A stretch of 64,000 nt of DNA from Flavobacterium degerlachei (GTDB lineage Bacteria; Bacteroidota; Bacteroidia; Flavobacteriales; Flavobacteriaceae). Positions 8,543-17,769 of the stretch are shown here, piece by piece. The stretch spans positions 62,001 to 126,000 of the forward strand of contig NZ_FNMV01000006.1 in the NCBI RefSeq assembly GCF_900106645.1. Reading direction: 5' to 3'. Below the pieces are notes generated by a model. It saw only the letters and a list, made by a program, of their open reading frames with translations. It was not told where the DNA came from and searched no databases. The translations under genes were made by a program, and so were the position numbers. Each line of letters opens with the position of its first letter. Position 1 is the first letter of the stretch.

Positions 8543-9433
8543 TTAATGTCCCATTCTCATACGGCCTCCACCATTTCCACCACGTCCCTGATTCATTTCC
8601 TGCATTTCCTGCATCTTTTTCAAAACTGTTTCATCATATTCATTTTGAGAAATCACTTTTCCTTTTGAGGGCGCTTTAATATCTGCTTTAGCTTTGGGAT
8701 TCAGTACCACTTTAGAGCACAATACAACAGTTTTACCGTCATTTATCTCTAATATCAAACCTGGTAATCCCCAGTATTTATCAGGACCTTGGTTTACCGG
8801 AATTTCTGGCGTGTACCAAGCAGTCACTATAGATTCTTTTGGCATCTCTAGCTCACTCAAAAAATTAGTTTTCTTTTCCTTGTCTTCTGCTTTCACTTCT
8901 TCCTTTTCTTCTCTTTTAGGTCTAAAGTTTCTAAAATCAGGCTTGCTTACAGGAAGAACTGCTGTTGCTTTAAAACAGTTATATCCACCAATTACTCGGG
9001 TTTCGCCTTCCATTTTCCATTGTAGATTTGGCAACGAATCTTTTACTAAAAATTCTTTTCCCATAAATTCCTTGTCAACCGTATATGCTTTCTCTTTTAC
9101 ATTTTTGTAATAAGTACCACCACCACCCATCATAGAGCTCATCATTCTCATTCCACCACCACCCTGTCCAGGTGACTCTAACTTTTCTTCCTCTTTATAA
9201 ATAGATGCCGATTTATCGAAATTCAGGATAAATGTTTTTTCAAACATGGATTTCATTCTGTCCTCCATCATTTTCTTCATGTCTGGAGTCATGTCTTTAT
9301 TTCCGTCCATTCTAGTTTTAAAATCGGCAGTACTAGTTTTAGACTCATACACAGCCATTCCTTGAAATTCTTGGGCATGAAGCCCCAAATACGAAACAGC
9401 TGCAAATACTAGGGCAAAAATGGTTTTATTCAT
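8543..9433 (-). CDS. GLPGLI family protein
   Basis: The 296-aa exported protein (signal peptide MNKTIFALVFAAVSYLGLHAQ) has the diagnostic YWGLPGLILEINDG motif near residue 226. The family is Bacteroidota-specific, has no known biochemical role and often sits beside TonB-receptor-like genes, as here. Two Gly/Met-rich low-complexity stretches are visible (GGGGMRMMSSMMGGGG near 93-108 and GRGGNGGGRMRMGH at the C-terminus), and a charged Lys/Glu segment lies near 175-190. First gene of a probable two-gene operon with the beta-barrel gene. Confidence 0.88.
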   Translation of the reverse strand: MNKTIFALVFAAVSYLGLHAQEFQGMAVYESKTSTADFKTRMDGNKDMTPDMKKMMEDRMKSMFEKTFILNFDKSASIYKEEEKLESPGQGGGGMRMMSSMMGGGGTYYKNVKEKAYTVDKEFMGKEFLVKDSLPNLQWKMEGETRVIGGYNCFKATAVLPVSKPDFRNFRPKREEKEEVKAEDKEKKTNFLSELEMPKESIVTAWYTPEIPVNQGPDKYWGLPGLILEINDGKTVVLCSKVVLNPKAKADIKAPSKGKVISQNEYDETVLKKMQEMQEMNQGRGGNGGGRMRMGH

Positions 9434-9765
9434 AATAATTTTGGTTTAAATTTCAGAAAATCAGTTGGACAACTAAAACGTTTTAATGTTACAAGTCCTT
9501 TGATAAATAATTAAGTTTAGACATTAGAATTCACAAAAGGTTTAATCACAAACCTGCTTTCCATGAAAATAGTTTTCATTGGTTAACAAACTATTTTATG
9601 TTGTGACAATCAAAAATATACAAAAACACTTACAGCAATAATTAAAATATACTAGCTCCCTAAACGAATAGACAGATTGCGTTTATTTTATGACAAGTCT
9701 ATAAGCTTAATTTGAAATTAAAATTTTTAAGTATATTAAACCTATTTTTGTAATTTAGTACGTTC
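9434..9765. other. Divergent intergenic region with an inverted repeat
   Basis: Separates the leftward GLPGLI operon from the rightward 9766 gene. It holds a 10-bp inverted repeat, AAAATAGTTT (9566-9575) and AAACTATTTT (9588-9597), and a TATTTTTG -7 box at 9743-9750 for the rightward gene. No small gene was seen. Confidence 0.5.
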
Positions 9766-10563
9766 ATGAAAAAGCTCCATCTATATCTATTATTTTTAAT
9801 ATTCCCGTTTCATTGTATAATTTCTCAACAGCAAAAAGTTCAGGTAACTCCTGTTTCAATTCAAAAAATTGATGCTGATATTTTCGAAGGGTATGATGGT
9901 CTGGGAAATAGTTATTATATCAAAAACAATATCTTTTTTAAGAAAGACGAAAACAATATATGGCAATATAAAAACGTTACTTTAGGCAAAATCACAAAAG
10001 TCGACCTACAAAATCCTCTGAAAATTGTCTTGTTTTACGAAAACTTCAATTCGGTTGTCCTACTTGACAATCAATTGAATGAAGTACAGAAAATAAATTT
10101 TTCTAAAAATCCTATCCCACTTGTTGTCACAGCAACGGGAATATCTTCTCAAAATCAACTGTGGGTCTATGATAGTTTGAATCAACAAATTGGCCTTTTT
10201 GATTATTTAAAAAATAATTACAAAGCCGTATCAACCTCTTTCCCAGAAAGCATAAAAATGTATCAATCAGATTTCAATACTTTCTACTGGATTGACAACA
10301 ACAACAATTGGTTCTCTTGCGATATTTTTGGAAAAATTACAACTAAGGGAAAGATTGCCGACTTTGATTTTATAGAAATCATTAATGATCAGCAATTTAT
10401 CTACTCTAAAAATAACGTTTTGATTTTTGAAGATCTTAAAAAAAAGGGAAAGTATAAAATTGAAATTTCAGAAAAAACGTTTCAAAAATTCTATTACAAA
10501 GACCAAATTTTATCTATTTTTACATCGAAGGGAATTATAAATTATAAAATCACAACACCGTAA
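9766..10563 (+). CDS. Exported protein of unknown function, possibly beta-propeller-like
   Basis: The 265-aa product begins with a signal peptide (MKKLHLYLLFLIFPFHCIISQ). The rest is beta-rich with recurrent patterns such as YDGLGNSYYIKNN, QLWVYDSLNQQIGLFDYL and FYWIDNNNNWF that recall propeller or NHL-like blades, but I cannot assign a family firmly. Its TAA overlaps the ATG of the kinase gene (TAATG), so the two are translationally coupled. A TATTTTTG box at 9743-9750 places the transcription start only a few bases from the ATG. Function unknown; probably periplasmic or surface. Confidence 0.7.
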   Translation: MKKLHLYLLFLIFPFHCIISQQQKVQVTPVSIQKIDADIFEGYDGLGNSYYIKNNIFFKKDENNIWQYKNVTLGKITKVDLQNPLKIVLFYENFNSVVLLDNQLNEVQKINFSKNPIPLVVTATGISSQNQLWVYDSLNQQIGLFDYLKNNYKAVSTSFPESIKMYQSDFNTFYWIDNNNNWFSCDIFGKITTKGKIADFDFIEIINDQQFIYSKNNVLIFEDLKKKGKYKIEISEKTFQKFYYKDQILSIFTSKGIINYKITTP

Positions 10564-11177
10564 TGCACATAGCAGTAGCAGGAAATATCGGATCAGGAAA
10601 AACAACTCTAACACGTTTATTAGCCAAACACTTTAAGTGGGAACCTCATTTTGAAGATGTAGTTGACAACCCTTATTTAGATGATTTTTATCATCAAATG
10701 GAACGTTGGTCCTTTAATTTACAGATTTATTTCTTGAACAGTCGTTTTCGCCAAGTGATGCAAATTCGCGAAAGCGGTAAGAAAATCATCCAAGACAGAA
10801 CCATTTACGAAGATGCCCATATATTCGCTCCCAATCTTTATTCTATGGGACTGATGACAAATCGTGATTTTCAGAATTATTCAAGCCTTTTTGAATTGAT
10901 GGAATCAACAGTTAAAGCACCTGATTTATTAATTTATTTAAGAAGCTCAATTCCCAATTTAGTTGGACAAATTCACAAACGTGGACGTGAGTATGAATCC
11001 ACAATTTCTATTGATTATTTAAGTCGCTTGAACGAAAGATATGAAGCTTGGGTACACACTTACGATAGAGGAAAATTACTTATCATAGATGTAGACAACA
11101 TCAATTTTGTTGATAAACCCGAAGATTTAGGGAATATCATTAACAGAATAGATGCAGAGATCAACGGATTGTTTTAA
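10563..11177 (+). CDS. Deoxynucleoside kinase
   Basis: Phosphorylates deoxynucleosides with ATP in the salvage pathway. The 204-aa product has a P-loop at 7-14 (GNIGSGKT), an FEDVVDNPYL substrate-site segment, the DRTIYEDAHIFA segment (equivalent of the DRS/ERS motif) and a lid region with Arg residues (KRGREYE). The length fits the bacterial dNK family. The specific nucleoside preference cannot be read from sequence alone. It overlaps the preceding unknown gene by 1 nt and ends at a terminator. Confidence 0.92.
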   Translation: MHIAVAGNIGSGKTTLTRLLAKHFKWEPHFEDVVDNPYLDDFYHQMERWSFNLQIYFLNSRFRQVMQIRESGKKIIQDRTIYEDAHIFAPNLYSMGLMTNRDFQNYSSLFELMESTVKAPDLLIYLRSSIPNLVGQIHKRGREYESTISIDYLSRLNERYEAWVHTYDRGKLLIIDVDNINFVDKPEDLGNIINRIDAEINGLF

Positions 11178-11229
11178 TCCACACCCTAGAAACCAGAACT
11201 AGATTAAAATTATTTTATAAAACTAAAAA

Positions 11230-11254
11230 TACCTCGCAATCGCGAGGCATTTTT
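11230..11254. terminator. Bidirectional intrinsic terminator
   Basis: CCTCGC AATC GCGAGG (11232-11247) is followed by CATTTTTC on the plus strand and preceded by A-rich sequence, so it can serve the kinase gene and the convergent pyrophosphatase gene. Confidence 0.72.
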
Positions 11255-11278
11255 CATATAAACTATTATCATTAAAAA

Positions 11279-13762
11279 TTATTTCAGAGCATCAATTTTT
11301 GCCTGAACCTCAGCATCGGTTCCTTCAAAAATTTGCGTTTCTACTTTTCCATCTATGTTTGTTGTGACAGAAGCGGTAACAACACCGTTTTCTGAAGATT
11401 TTTCAATAGTTACCTCTTTAGAAACTTCATGCATCATCTTATCTCCATGCATTGTCTTATTTCCGTACATCATATGCTCGCAGGCAGCATTAGTACATCC
11501 CTTCGCTATACATTCTTCTTTAGACATGGAAGTACATGCTCCAGTTGTTGTACAACAAGTTGCTTGGTTTTGAGAAATAGTATGACTACCACTTCCTAAA
11601 ATAGGTGCCATAACTAATCCTATCAAACAAGTCAATTTAATTAAAATATTCATAGATGGTCCAGAAGTATCTTTGAAAGGATCTCCAACAGTATCTCCAG
11701 TTACCGCTGCTTTGTGAGCTTCAGAACCTTTGTACGTCATTTCTCCATTAATTAAAACTCCAGCTTCAAATGATTTTTTAGCATTATCCCAAGCACCACC
11801 AGCATTGTTTTGAAAAACAGCCCATAGTACACCAGAAACCGTAACACCAGCCATATAACCACCAAGCATCTCTGCAATTAATTGATTATTATCTCCATAT
11901 ACTAATTTTCCTAGCAAAACAATTGCAATTGGAAAACCAATGGTCAAAACTCCTGGCAACATCATTTCGCGTAAAGCGGCCTTGGTAGAAATATCAACAC
12001 ATTTTGCATATTCAGGTTTTCCAGTTCCTTCCATAATCCCTGGAATTTCCTTAAACTGACGTCGCACCTCATACACCATGTCCATAGCAGCTTTTCCAAC
12101 AGAATTCATCGCCAAAGCAGAGAATACTACCGGTATCATTCCACCCACAAAAAGCATCGCTAAAACTGGTGCTTTGAATATATTGATTCCGTCAATTCCT
12201 GTAAAAGTCACATAAGCAGCAAATAAAGCCAAGGATGTCAATGCAGCTGAAGCAATCGCAAAACCTTTTCCAGTTGCAGCTGTTGTGTTTCCTACAGCAT
12301 CTAAAATATCAGTTCTTGTACGTACTTCTTTAGGCAATTCGCTCATTTCAGCAATTCCACCAGCGTTATCAGCAATAGGTCCGAAAGCATCAATTGCCAA
12401 TTGCATTGCGGTTGTAGCCATCATAGCCGAAGCTGCTAAAGCCACACCATAAAACCCTGCAAGTGCATACGAGGTCCAAATAGCAGCCGCAAATAATAAA
12501 ACGGTGGGAAAAGTAGAAATCATTCCTGTTGCTAAACCAGCAATTACATTTGTCCCTGCCCCAGTACTTGATTTTTGTACGATTGCCATAACTGGTTTTG
12601 TTCCCAAACCAGTATAGTATTCAGTAACTGATGAAATAACAGCGCCAACGACTAGTCCTACGATAGTCGCATAGAAAACCCTCATTGATGAAATATCCTG
12701 CATTCCTTCGCCAAAGAATTCCATTTTCATAGTTGCAGGCAACATATATTGAACTAAAAAGAAACAAGCAATTGCAGTTAAAACAATTGAAACCCAGTTT
12801 CCTATATTTAATGCTTTTTGTACTTGTTGTTCTTTTGCATTGGGATCTGTAATTTTAACCAATAAGGTTCCAATGATCGAAAATAAAATCCCAAAACCAG
12901 CAATTGCCATAGGTAATAAAATAGGTCCTATTCCGCCAAAAGCGTCTTGTATACTTCCGCCCATATCTTTAATTACATAGTTCCCGAGAACCATGGCCGC
13001 CAAAACGGTTGCAACATAAGAGCCAAATAAATCAGCACCCATTCCCGCAACGTCACCAACATTATCTCCAACATTATCAGCGATTGTAGCAGGATTACGC
13101 GGGTCATCTTCTGGAATTCCAGCTTCGACTTTACCCACTAAATCAGCTCCTACATCAGCCGCTTTTGTATAAATTCCACCACCAACTCTAGCAAACAAAG
13201 CAATCGATTCCGCTCCAAGAGAGAAACCCGTCAATGTTTCTAAAACGATAGTCATGTCTTCATTAGTAGTCCAAGCGCCATTCATGAAAAAATGATAGAA
13301 GAAAATAAAGAAAGAGGTCAAGCCTAAAACGGCCAAACCCGCAACACCAAGTCCCATTACAGTTCCACCACCAAAAGATACATTTAGTGCTTGTGGCAAA
13401 CTCGTACGAGCGGCTTGTGTTGTTCTAACATTTGTTTTTGTAGCAATTCTCATTCCCATATTTCCAGCCAAAGCTGAAAAAAATGCACCAACGACAAAAG
13501 CAACAACAATAAATAAATGGGTTGAAGTACCCGGTATAAATGTAATTGCGGCCAAAACAAAACTAGCGGCAATTACGAAAAAAGTCAATAACCTATATTC
13601 TGCTTTAAGGAATGCAAGAGCTCCTTCATAGATATAATCTGAAATCTCTTTCATCTTCCCGTCCCCAGGATCTTGTTTCAATACCCAAGTTCTCTTAACC
13701 GACATAAATATAAGTCCTATAATCGCCATAATAATTGGCAGATAAATCATAATTGTATTCAT
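11279..13762 (-). CDS. hppA: Membrane-bound ion-translocating pyrophosphatase with Cys-rich C-terminal tail
   Basis: Couples PPi hydrolysis to Na+ and/or H+ export. The 827-aa product has the many membrane helices of the family and its signature active-site segments: [20 protein letters not shown], then DNVGDNVGD, and [26 protein letters not shown] carries Ala where potassium-independent enzymes have Lys, which suggests the K+-dependent subfamily; H+ versus Na+ is not resolved. After the last helix (near 722) comes an extra ~100-residue tail with six Cys (about 736, 737, 743, 751, 756, 761), several Met/His ([16 protein letters not shown]) and a small polar domain ending in [11 protein letters not shown]. 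In known structures the C-terminus faces away from the cytoplasm, so the tail should be periplasmic. Confidence 0.95.
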   Translation of the reverse strand: MNTIMIYLPIIMAIIGLIFMSVKRTWVLKQDPGDGKMKEISDYIYEGALAFLKAEYRLLTFFVIAASFVLAAITFIPGTSTHLFIVVAFVVGAFFSALAGNMGMRIATKTNVRTTQAARTSLPQALNVSFGGGTVMGLGVAGLAVLGLTSFFIFFYHFFMNGAWTTNEDMTIVLETLTGFSLGAESIALFARVGGGIYTKAADVGADLVGKVEAGIPEDDPRNPATIADNVGDNVGDVAGMGADLFGSYVATVLAAMVLGNYVIKDMGGSIQDAFGGIGPILLPMAIAGFGILFSIIGTLLVKITDPNAKEQQVQKALNIGNWVSIVLTAIACFFLVQYMLPATMKMEFFGEGMQDISSMRVFYATIVGLVVGAVISSVTEYYTGLGTKPVMAIVQKSSTGAGTNVIAGLATGMISTFPTVLLFAAAIWTSYALAGFYGVALAASAMMATTAMQLAIDAFGPIADNAGGIAEMSELPKEVRTRTDILDAVGNTTAATGKGFAIASAALTSLALFAAYVTFTGIDGINIFKAPVLAMLFVGGMIPVVFSALAMNSVGKAAMDMVYEVRRQFKEIPGIMEGTGKPEYAKCVDISTKAALREMMLPGVLTIGFPIAIVLLGKLVYGDNNQLIAEMLGGYMAGVTVSGVLWAVFQNNAGGAWDNAKKSFEAGVLINGEMTYKGSEAHKAAVTGDTVGDPFKDTSGPSMNILIKLTCLIGLVMAPILGSGSHTISQNQATCCTTTGACTSMSKEECIAKGCTNAACEHMMYGNKTMHGDKMMHEVSKEVTIEKSSENGVVTASVTTNIDGKVETQIFEGTDAEVQAKIDALK

Positions 13763-13828
13763 AGATTTGGTTTTTTGGTTTATGGTTAATTAGTTAATAT
13801 TTAAACAGTAACGAAACGAATTTAAACA

Positions 13829-13864
13829 AAAAAGCAATACTCTTGGTAGAATATTGCTTTTTTT
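13829..13864 (-). terminator. Intrinsic terminator of ppa
   Basis: AAAAAAGCAATA (13829-13840) pairs with TATTGCTTTTTT (13853-13864), giving a 12-bp stem with a T-run on the minus strand about 20 nt after the ppa stop. It separates ppa from hppA. Confidence 0.82.
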
Positions 13865-13884
13865 ATAAAATATGTAGAGAAAAA

Positions 13885-14415
13885 TTACTTAATGCTAAAT
13901 AATCCTTCTGGCTTGTTTTCTATCGCGTCAAAACGTTCAGTACATTTTTTTATGATGTCGTAAGCTTCGCTTACATCACCCCATCCACCTACATCAACTG
14001 TTTTGTTTTCAAGATCTTTATACACTTGGAAGAAATGCTCGATTTCTTTTAGTAAATGTGGATTCATGTCAGACAAGTCGTTTAATGAATTCCAAATTGG
14101 ATCAGAAACTGGTACACAAATTACTTTTTCATCTGGTCCTTTATCATCTGCCATATGGAAAACACCGATAGGCTTCACTTCCATTACACATCCAGGAAAA
14201 GTTGGTTCGTTTACTAAAACTAATACATCTAATGGATCTCCATCAAGTGCTAATGTTTCAGGAATAAATCCGTAATCAGCAGGATACATCATTGAAGAGA
14301 ATAACATTCTATCAAAACGCATTCTTTTTATTTCGAAATCGTATTCGTATTTATTTCTACTTCCTCTTGGGATTTCGATTAATACATCGAAGGTAGTTAA
14401 TTTGTCTGCAGTCAT
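13885..14415 (-). CDS. ppa: Soluble inorganic pyrophosphatase (family I)
   Basis: Hydrolyses PPi to phosphate in the cytoplasm. The 176-aa product has the standard family I signature DGDPLDVLVL (metal-binding Asp residues), IPRGSRNKYEYD near the N-terminus and YPADYGFIPETL. The length is typical of bacterial enzymes. It has its own consensus promoter and terminator, so it is a separate unit from the adjacent membrane pyrophosphatase. Having both next to each other gives the cell an energy-wasting and an energy-saving route for the same substrate. Confidence 0.96.
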   Translation of the reverse strand: MTADKLTTFDVLIEIPRGSRNKYEYDFEIKRMRFDRMLFSSMMYPADYGFIPETLALDGDPLDVLVLVNEPTFPGCVMEVKPIGVFHMADDKGPDEKVICVPVSDPIWNSLNDLSDMNPHLLKEIEHFFQVYKDLENKTVDVGGWGDVSEAYDIIKKCTERFDAIENKPEGLFSIK

Positions 14416-14447
14416 TTATTTATGTCTTAAATTCTATTTTTCGATTG

Positions 14448-14478
14448 CAAAAGTAGTCTAAAAACCTATTTATTACAA
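14448..14478 (-). promoter_or_regulatory. Promoter of ppa
   Basis: On the minus strand: TTG (14478-14476), 20-nt spacer, TACTTTTG (14455-14448), a full match to the Bacteroidota consensus, 33 nt upstream of the ATG. Confidence 0.72.
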
Positions 14479-14524
14479 GTATAATTCATCTTAAAACACA
14501 AGAAAACATAAGGTTTACTATTTA

Positions 14525-15127
14525 TTAATACAAAACCTTCCTTCCTCTTTTCTCAAGATAATAATGCCATAACAGAAATGTGGCCATTGAACGATGAGGA
14601 CTCCAGTGCAAAGAATGATTTTTCATATCTTCCTTACTGTCAATATGAAGCAACTCTTTCATCGTATTAACTACTGCAATATCACCTAAGGGCAACAAAT
14701 CTGGCTCTTGAAGACAAAACATCAAATAAATATCAATCGTCCAGTTCCCTATGCCTTTTATTTTTATGAGCTCTTCACGAGCTTCGCTAGCCGATTTTGT
14801 TCTCAAAGACCCTAAGTCAATATCATTATTTAATACTGCCGATGACAATGCTTTGATATAGGATGTTTTTTGTCGGCTTACGCCAAGTCCTCTATATCCT
14901 TCCTCCGATAAAGCAAAAAGTGCTTTGGGCTGGAAGCTTACCTCTTTTGCTTTTAATTTCAAAAAAGTAGCTTTAGCTGAGTCTATCGATACTTGTTGTT
15001 CTAGGATCAACAATACCAGAGTCTCAAAACCTTCAGCTCTTTTAGGGATTTTTGGAATCCCGTATTTTTCAATGATCATTTTAAAAATGACATCCTGTTT
15101 AGAAAGGTAATCTATAGCTTTTTGCAT
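14525..15127 (-). CDS. DNA-3-methyladenine glycosylase II (AlkA-like, HhH-GPD family)
   Basis: Base-excision repair glycosylase for alkylated purines. The 200-aa product has the helix-hairpin-helix LIKIKGIGNWTIDIYLMFCL near 118-137, followed by DLLPLGDIAV, where the Asp is the expected catalytic residue. LEQQVSIDSAKA near 43-54 matches the helix after the conserved QQ of the family. It lacks the N-terminal domain of E. coli AlkA, as in the shorter bacterial versions. No operon partner; a dispersed repeat sits just upstream. Confidence 0.88.
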   Translation of the reverse strand: MQKAIDYLSKQDVIFKMIIEKYGIPKIPKRAEGFETLVLLILEQQVSIDSAKATFLKLKAKEVSFQPKALFALSEEGYRGLGVSRQKTSYIKALSSAVLNNDIDLGSLRTKSASEAREELIKIKGIGNWTIDIYLMFCLQEPDLLPLGDIAVVNTMKELLHIDSKEDMKNHSLHWSPHRSMATFLLWHYYLEKRGRKVLY

Positions 15128-15143
15128 AAACTAAGTTTTTTAG

Positions 15144-15214
15144 CCCAGATGGAAACGGCATCCTTTTATGCCGGGGTTCGGCATAAAAGATACAGTGAAC
15201 AGCTGGATATAGCT
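15144..15214 (+). repeat. Dispersed palindromic intergenic repeat, copy 2
   Basis: Begins AGCCCAGATGGAAACGGCAT and ends CTGGATATAGCT. The inner hairpin is TTATGCC GGGGTT GGCATAA-like (TTTATGCCGGGGTTCGGCATAAA). Same family as 5731-5805 and 18835-18909, but with a different hairpin sequence, as expected if the stem is kept by compensatory change. It ends 1 nt before the stop codon of the DUF5686 gene. Confidence 0.78.
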
Positions 15215-15215
15215 C

Positions 15216-17702
15216 CTAGAAATAAAACCCAAATGATCCTTTGACAGAAAAACGCTGTGCATCAGGTGTATTCAAGTAATTCCCTCTCCATGTAAAATCG
15301 ATGCGAAATACCTTGAAGATATTACCAATACCAGCACTGTATTCCCAATATCCCCTTTCAGGTGCATTGTAAACTAAGCCTGAAGCATTGATTGCTCTAT
15401 TTTCATCTGATATAGTTCCGTAAACTCCTTTTACTCCAATAATTTCTCTCCAATTAAGCTTTCTCATAAAAGGAATCCTGGCAAAAAGTCTTCCGCTGAA
15501 ATTATGATTCCACTCTAAAGTCGCATATTGGTCAGTCACAAACTCATAAAAATTAAGGTTGCTAAATGTATTTTCAATAGTAAAATAGGTTTGGTTTCCA
15601 GGAATAACACTCATTAAACCCAAAGGAATTGTTCCAAAAGTTTTCCCCACTTCCATAATTATGTTAGTGCGTCCTAATGGCCCAATAATGATAGGCTGCT
15701 TGTAATACATTTGTATTTTCTCATACTGGAAATCACTGTCCAAAAGCCCTTTAAAACCATGACTGTAGTTCAGGTAAAAACGACTGAACGGGCTGTCAAC
15801 ATTATCTCTTTCTACAGCGTATCCAATTGTTTTCCTGTTAGGCGTATATTCTACTTGGAAATTTACTTCTGATTGCTTCACATCACTTTTTGTCGTCGTA
15901 TGTGCCGCGTCTGTATAATAATCCAAACTAAAAGTCTCAGAAGCAGACTCCAAAGTCCTATAAGAGAATCCAGATTGAAAAGTCAAATTCTTAATAGGTT
16001 CCATTTCGATACCAACATTAGTAAGATTGATATTGGTAAGTTTTCCATTACTACCAGACGAAAAAACGGATGATGAAGCAAAGCTTCTTCCTAAAACATC
16101 ATTTGTCGAAGTCAGACTGGCTCCAATTTGTTCAATATCACGTCTGTTCCCCCCTGATAAAATAATTCGGTTTTTCTTGTCTACCATCCATTTACCAGAA
16201 ATCCCGTATTTGAATTTTTCATCGTTAAATCCATAAGCAGTATATCCTTGCAAACGCCAAGTATCATTAGGTCCAAAATAAGTCCTTCCTCCAGCTCTTA
16301 GTCTTACTCCTTCTACTTCATTATAGCCAAATGATGAAAATATTGGACCATAATCAAAATTGCCTATCTGTATATAACCGCTACCTAGAATTTGGACTAA
16401 ATTATATAATTGCTTAAATTTATTTACGGTTTGCAAAGTGTCCAGCATTTTGTAAACCCCTCTTTCGTCCTTGGTTAACCTTTCGAAACGGTTGTCCTCC
16501 CAATATTCTTCTGATTTATTGTAAACAGCATTATCAATATAACTGACCTCTTCTTTATAAAACGATGCTGGTTTCTCTTTATTAAATACGTGATTGTCAT
16601 AAAGAGTTGTTCGCTTACCATAAACTCCTTTTGATTCTTCTTTTTTATTTAAAGCAAAATCGGACATCATATAGTCACGCGTTAACAAAAATATTGAGTC
16701 ATTCTCGACATCAAATTCTTGCTCGATGTAAATATCTTTTACCCAGTTAATATTGGCACTTTTAGTAACTGCCATATTAATTTTCTTGATTGCATAAGTA
16801 GTATCATTAACCCAAAAGTCTCCTTTAAAAGTCAATTCGTTTTTTCTTCTTGGATAAAAAACAATATTATAACACCACTTATTACCTATATATGCACTGT
16901 CTTTTAATACATAATTATAGGTATCAATCCCTGTTTTAGACAATGGGCTGGTGAAACTTTTATCAAAAAAGACCAAGTGATTGTTGTAAATATCATAATC
17001 AGAATACAAATCTTTCACGAAAGACATGATTTGCTGATTGTTACTGAATCCTGAATTTTTATTTGCCGTCAATTTTTCCTTTACTTTACCCAACTTATTG
17101 TTTCCATAAACTTCAGATAATGACTCATTTATAAATATGGGCAAATACGTTTTTCCTGTAACTCGAGAAGTGTCTACGTGATCGAATATAAATTCCATCC
17201 CCTTAAACAATTTGTTTTTCATAAAAGCACTGTCAATGGTGTTCATGTCAAACTCAATTTTCTCGTACTTTTTCATTTCGTATTGGTCAAATTGACTCAA
17301 GCCGTTTTTACGTTTTCTTTCCCATATTTTCCTAAGTATTTCAAGAGCGGGGTTATCTTTCTTAGAAGTCTTTCCAGTAAAAATTACAACTTCCTTCAAG
17401 TTTTCGGCTTCATTTAACAGAATCCTAAAATTATAATTAATCGCTTTTTCCAACGTAATTTCCCTATCAGAAAATCCCACAGAAGTAACTACCACTGCAG
17501 TATATATCTTAGCAGATTCTAGATAAAAACGACCGTCTTCATTTGCAACAGTCCCTTCATTAGATCCTTTGAAGGCAATGTTTGCAAAAGGAACCGGCAA
17601 GTTTGTTTTGTCCACAATTATTCCGCTCACTTTAGTTTGAGCAAAGACAGCGCTAACTTGGACTAACAAACAAAGCAAACTGAATATTATAATCTTTTTC
17701 AT
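15216..17702 (-). CDS. DUF5686 family surface protein with carboxypeptidase-like regulatory domain
   Basis: The 828-aa product begins with a signal peptide (MKKIIIFSLLCLLVQVSAVFAQ), followed by a CarboxypepD_reg-like domain (about 22-105; VSGIIVDKTNLPVPFANIAF). It continues into a long DUF5686 region rich in beta strands and aromatic residues, ending in GSFGFYF, a C-terminal outer-membrane barrel signature. The family is common in Bacteroidota and has no established role. It appears monocistronic: a terminator precedes it and a dispersed repeat follows it. Confidence 0.85.
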   Translation of the reverse strand: MKKIIIFSLLCLLVQVSAVFAQTKVSGIIVDKTNLPVPFANIAFKGSNEGTVANEDGRFYLESAKIYTAVVVTSVGFSDREITLEKAINYNFRILLNEAENLKEVVIFTGKTSKKDNPALEILRKIWERKRKNGLSQFDQYEMKKYEKIEFDMNTIDSAFMKNKLFKGMEFIFDHVDTSRVTGKTYLPIFINESLSEVYGNNKLGKVKEKLTANKNSGFSNNQQIMSFVKDLYSDYDIYNNHLVFFDKSFTSPLSKTGIDTYNYVLKDSAYIGNKWCYNIVFYPRRKNELTFKGDFWVNDTTYAIKKINMAVTKSANINWVKDIYIEQEFDVENDSIFLLTRDYMMSDFALNKKEESKGVYGKRTTLYDNHVFNKEKPASFYKEEVSYIDNAVYNKSEEYWEDNRFERLTKDERGVYKMLDTLQTVNKFKQLYNLVQILGSGYIQIGNFDYGPIFSSFGYNEVEGVRLRAGGRTYFGPNDTWRLQGYTAYGFNDEKFKYGISGKWMVDKKNRIILSGGNRRDIEQIGASLTSTNDVLGRSFASSSVFSSGSNGKLTNINLTNVGIEMEPIKNLTFQSGFSYRTLESASETFSLDYYTDAAHTTTKSDVKQSEVNFQVEYTPNRKTIGYAVERDNVDSPFSRFYLNYSHGFKGLLDSDFQYEKIQMYYKQPIIIGPLGRTNIIMEVGKTFGTIPLGLMSVIPGNQTYFTIENTFSNLNFYEFVTDQYATLEWNHNFSGRLFARIPFMRKLNWREIIGVKGVYGTISDENRAINASGLVYNAPERGYWEYSAGIGNIFKVFRIDFTWRGNYLNTPDAQRFSVKGSFGFYF

Positions 17703-17712
17703 AAGTTATTTT

Positions 17713-17747
17713 AAAAAAAAACTTCACCATACGAACGCATGATGAAG
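17713..17747 (-). terminator. Intrinsic terminator of pdhB
   Basis: On the minus strand CTTCATCATGC, loop GTTC, GTATGGTGAAG (11 bp with two G-T pairs), followed by nine T. It lies between the pdhB stop and the DUF5686 start. Confidence 0.82.
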
Positions 17748-17769
17748 CCTTTACAATCTATTTATTGTA

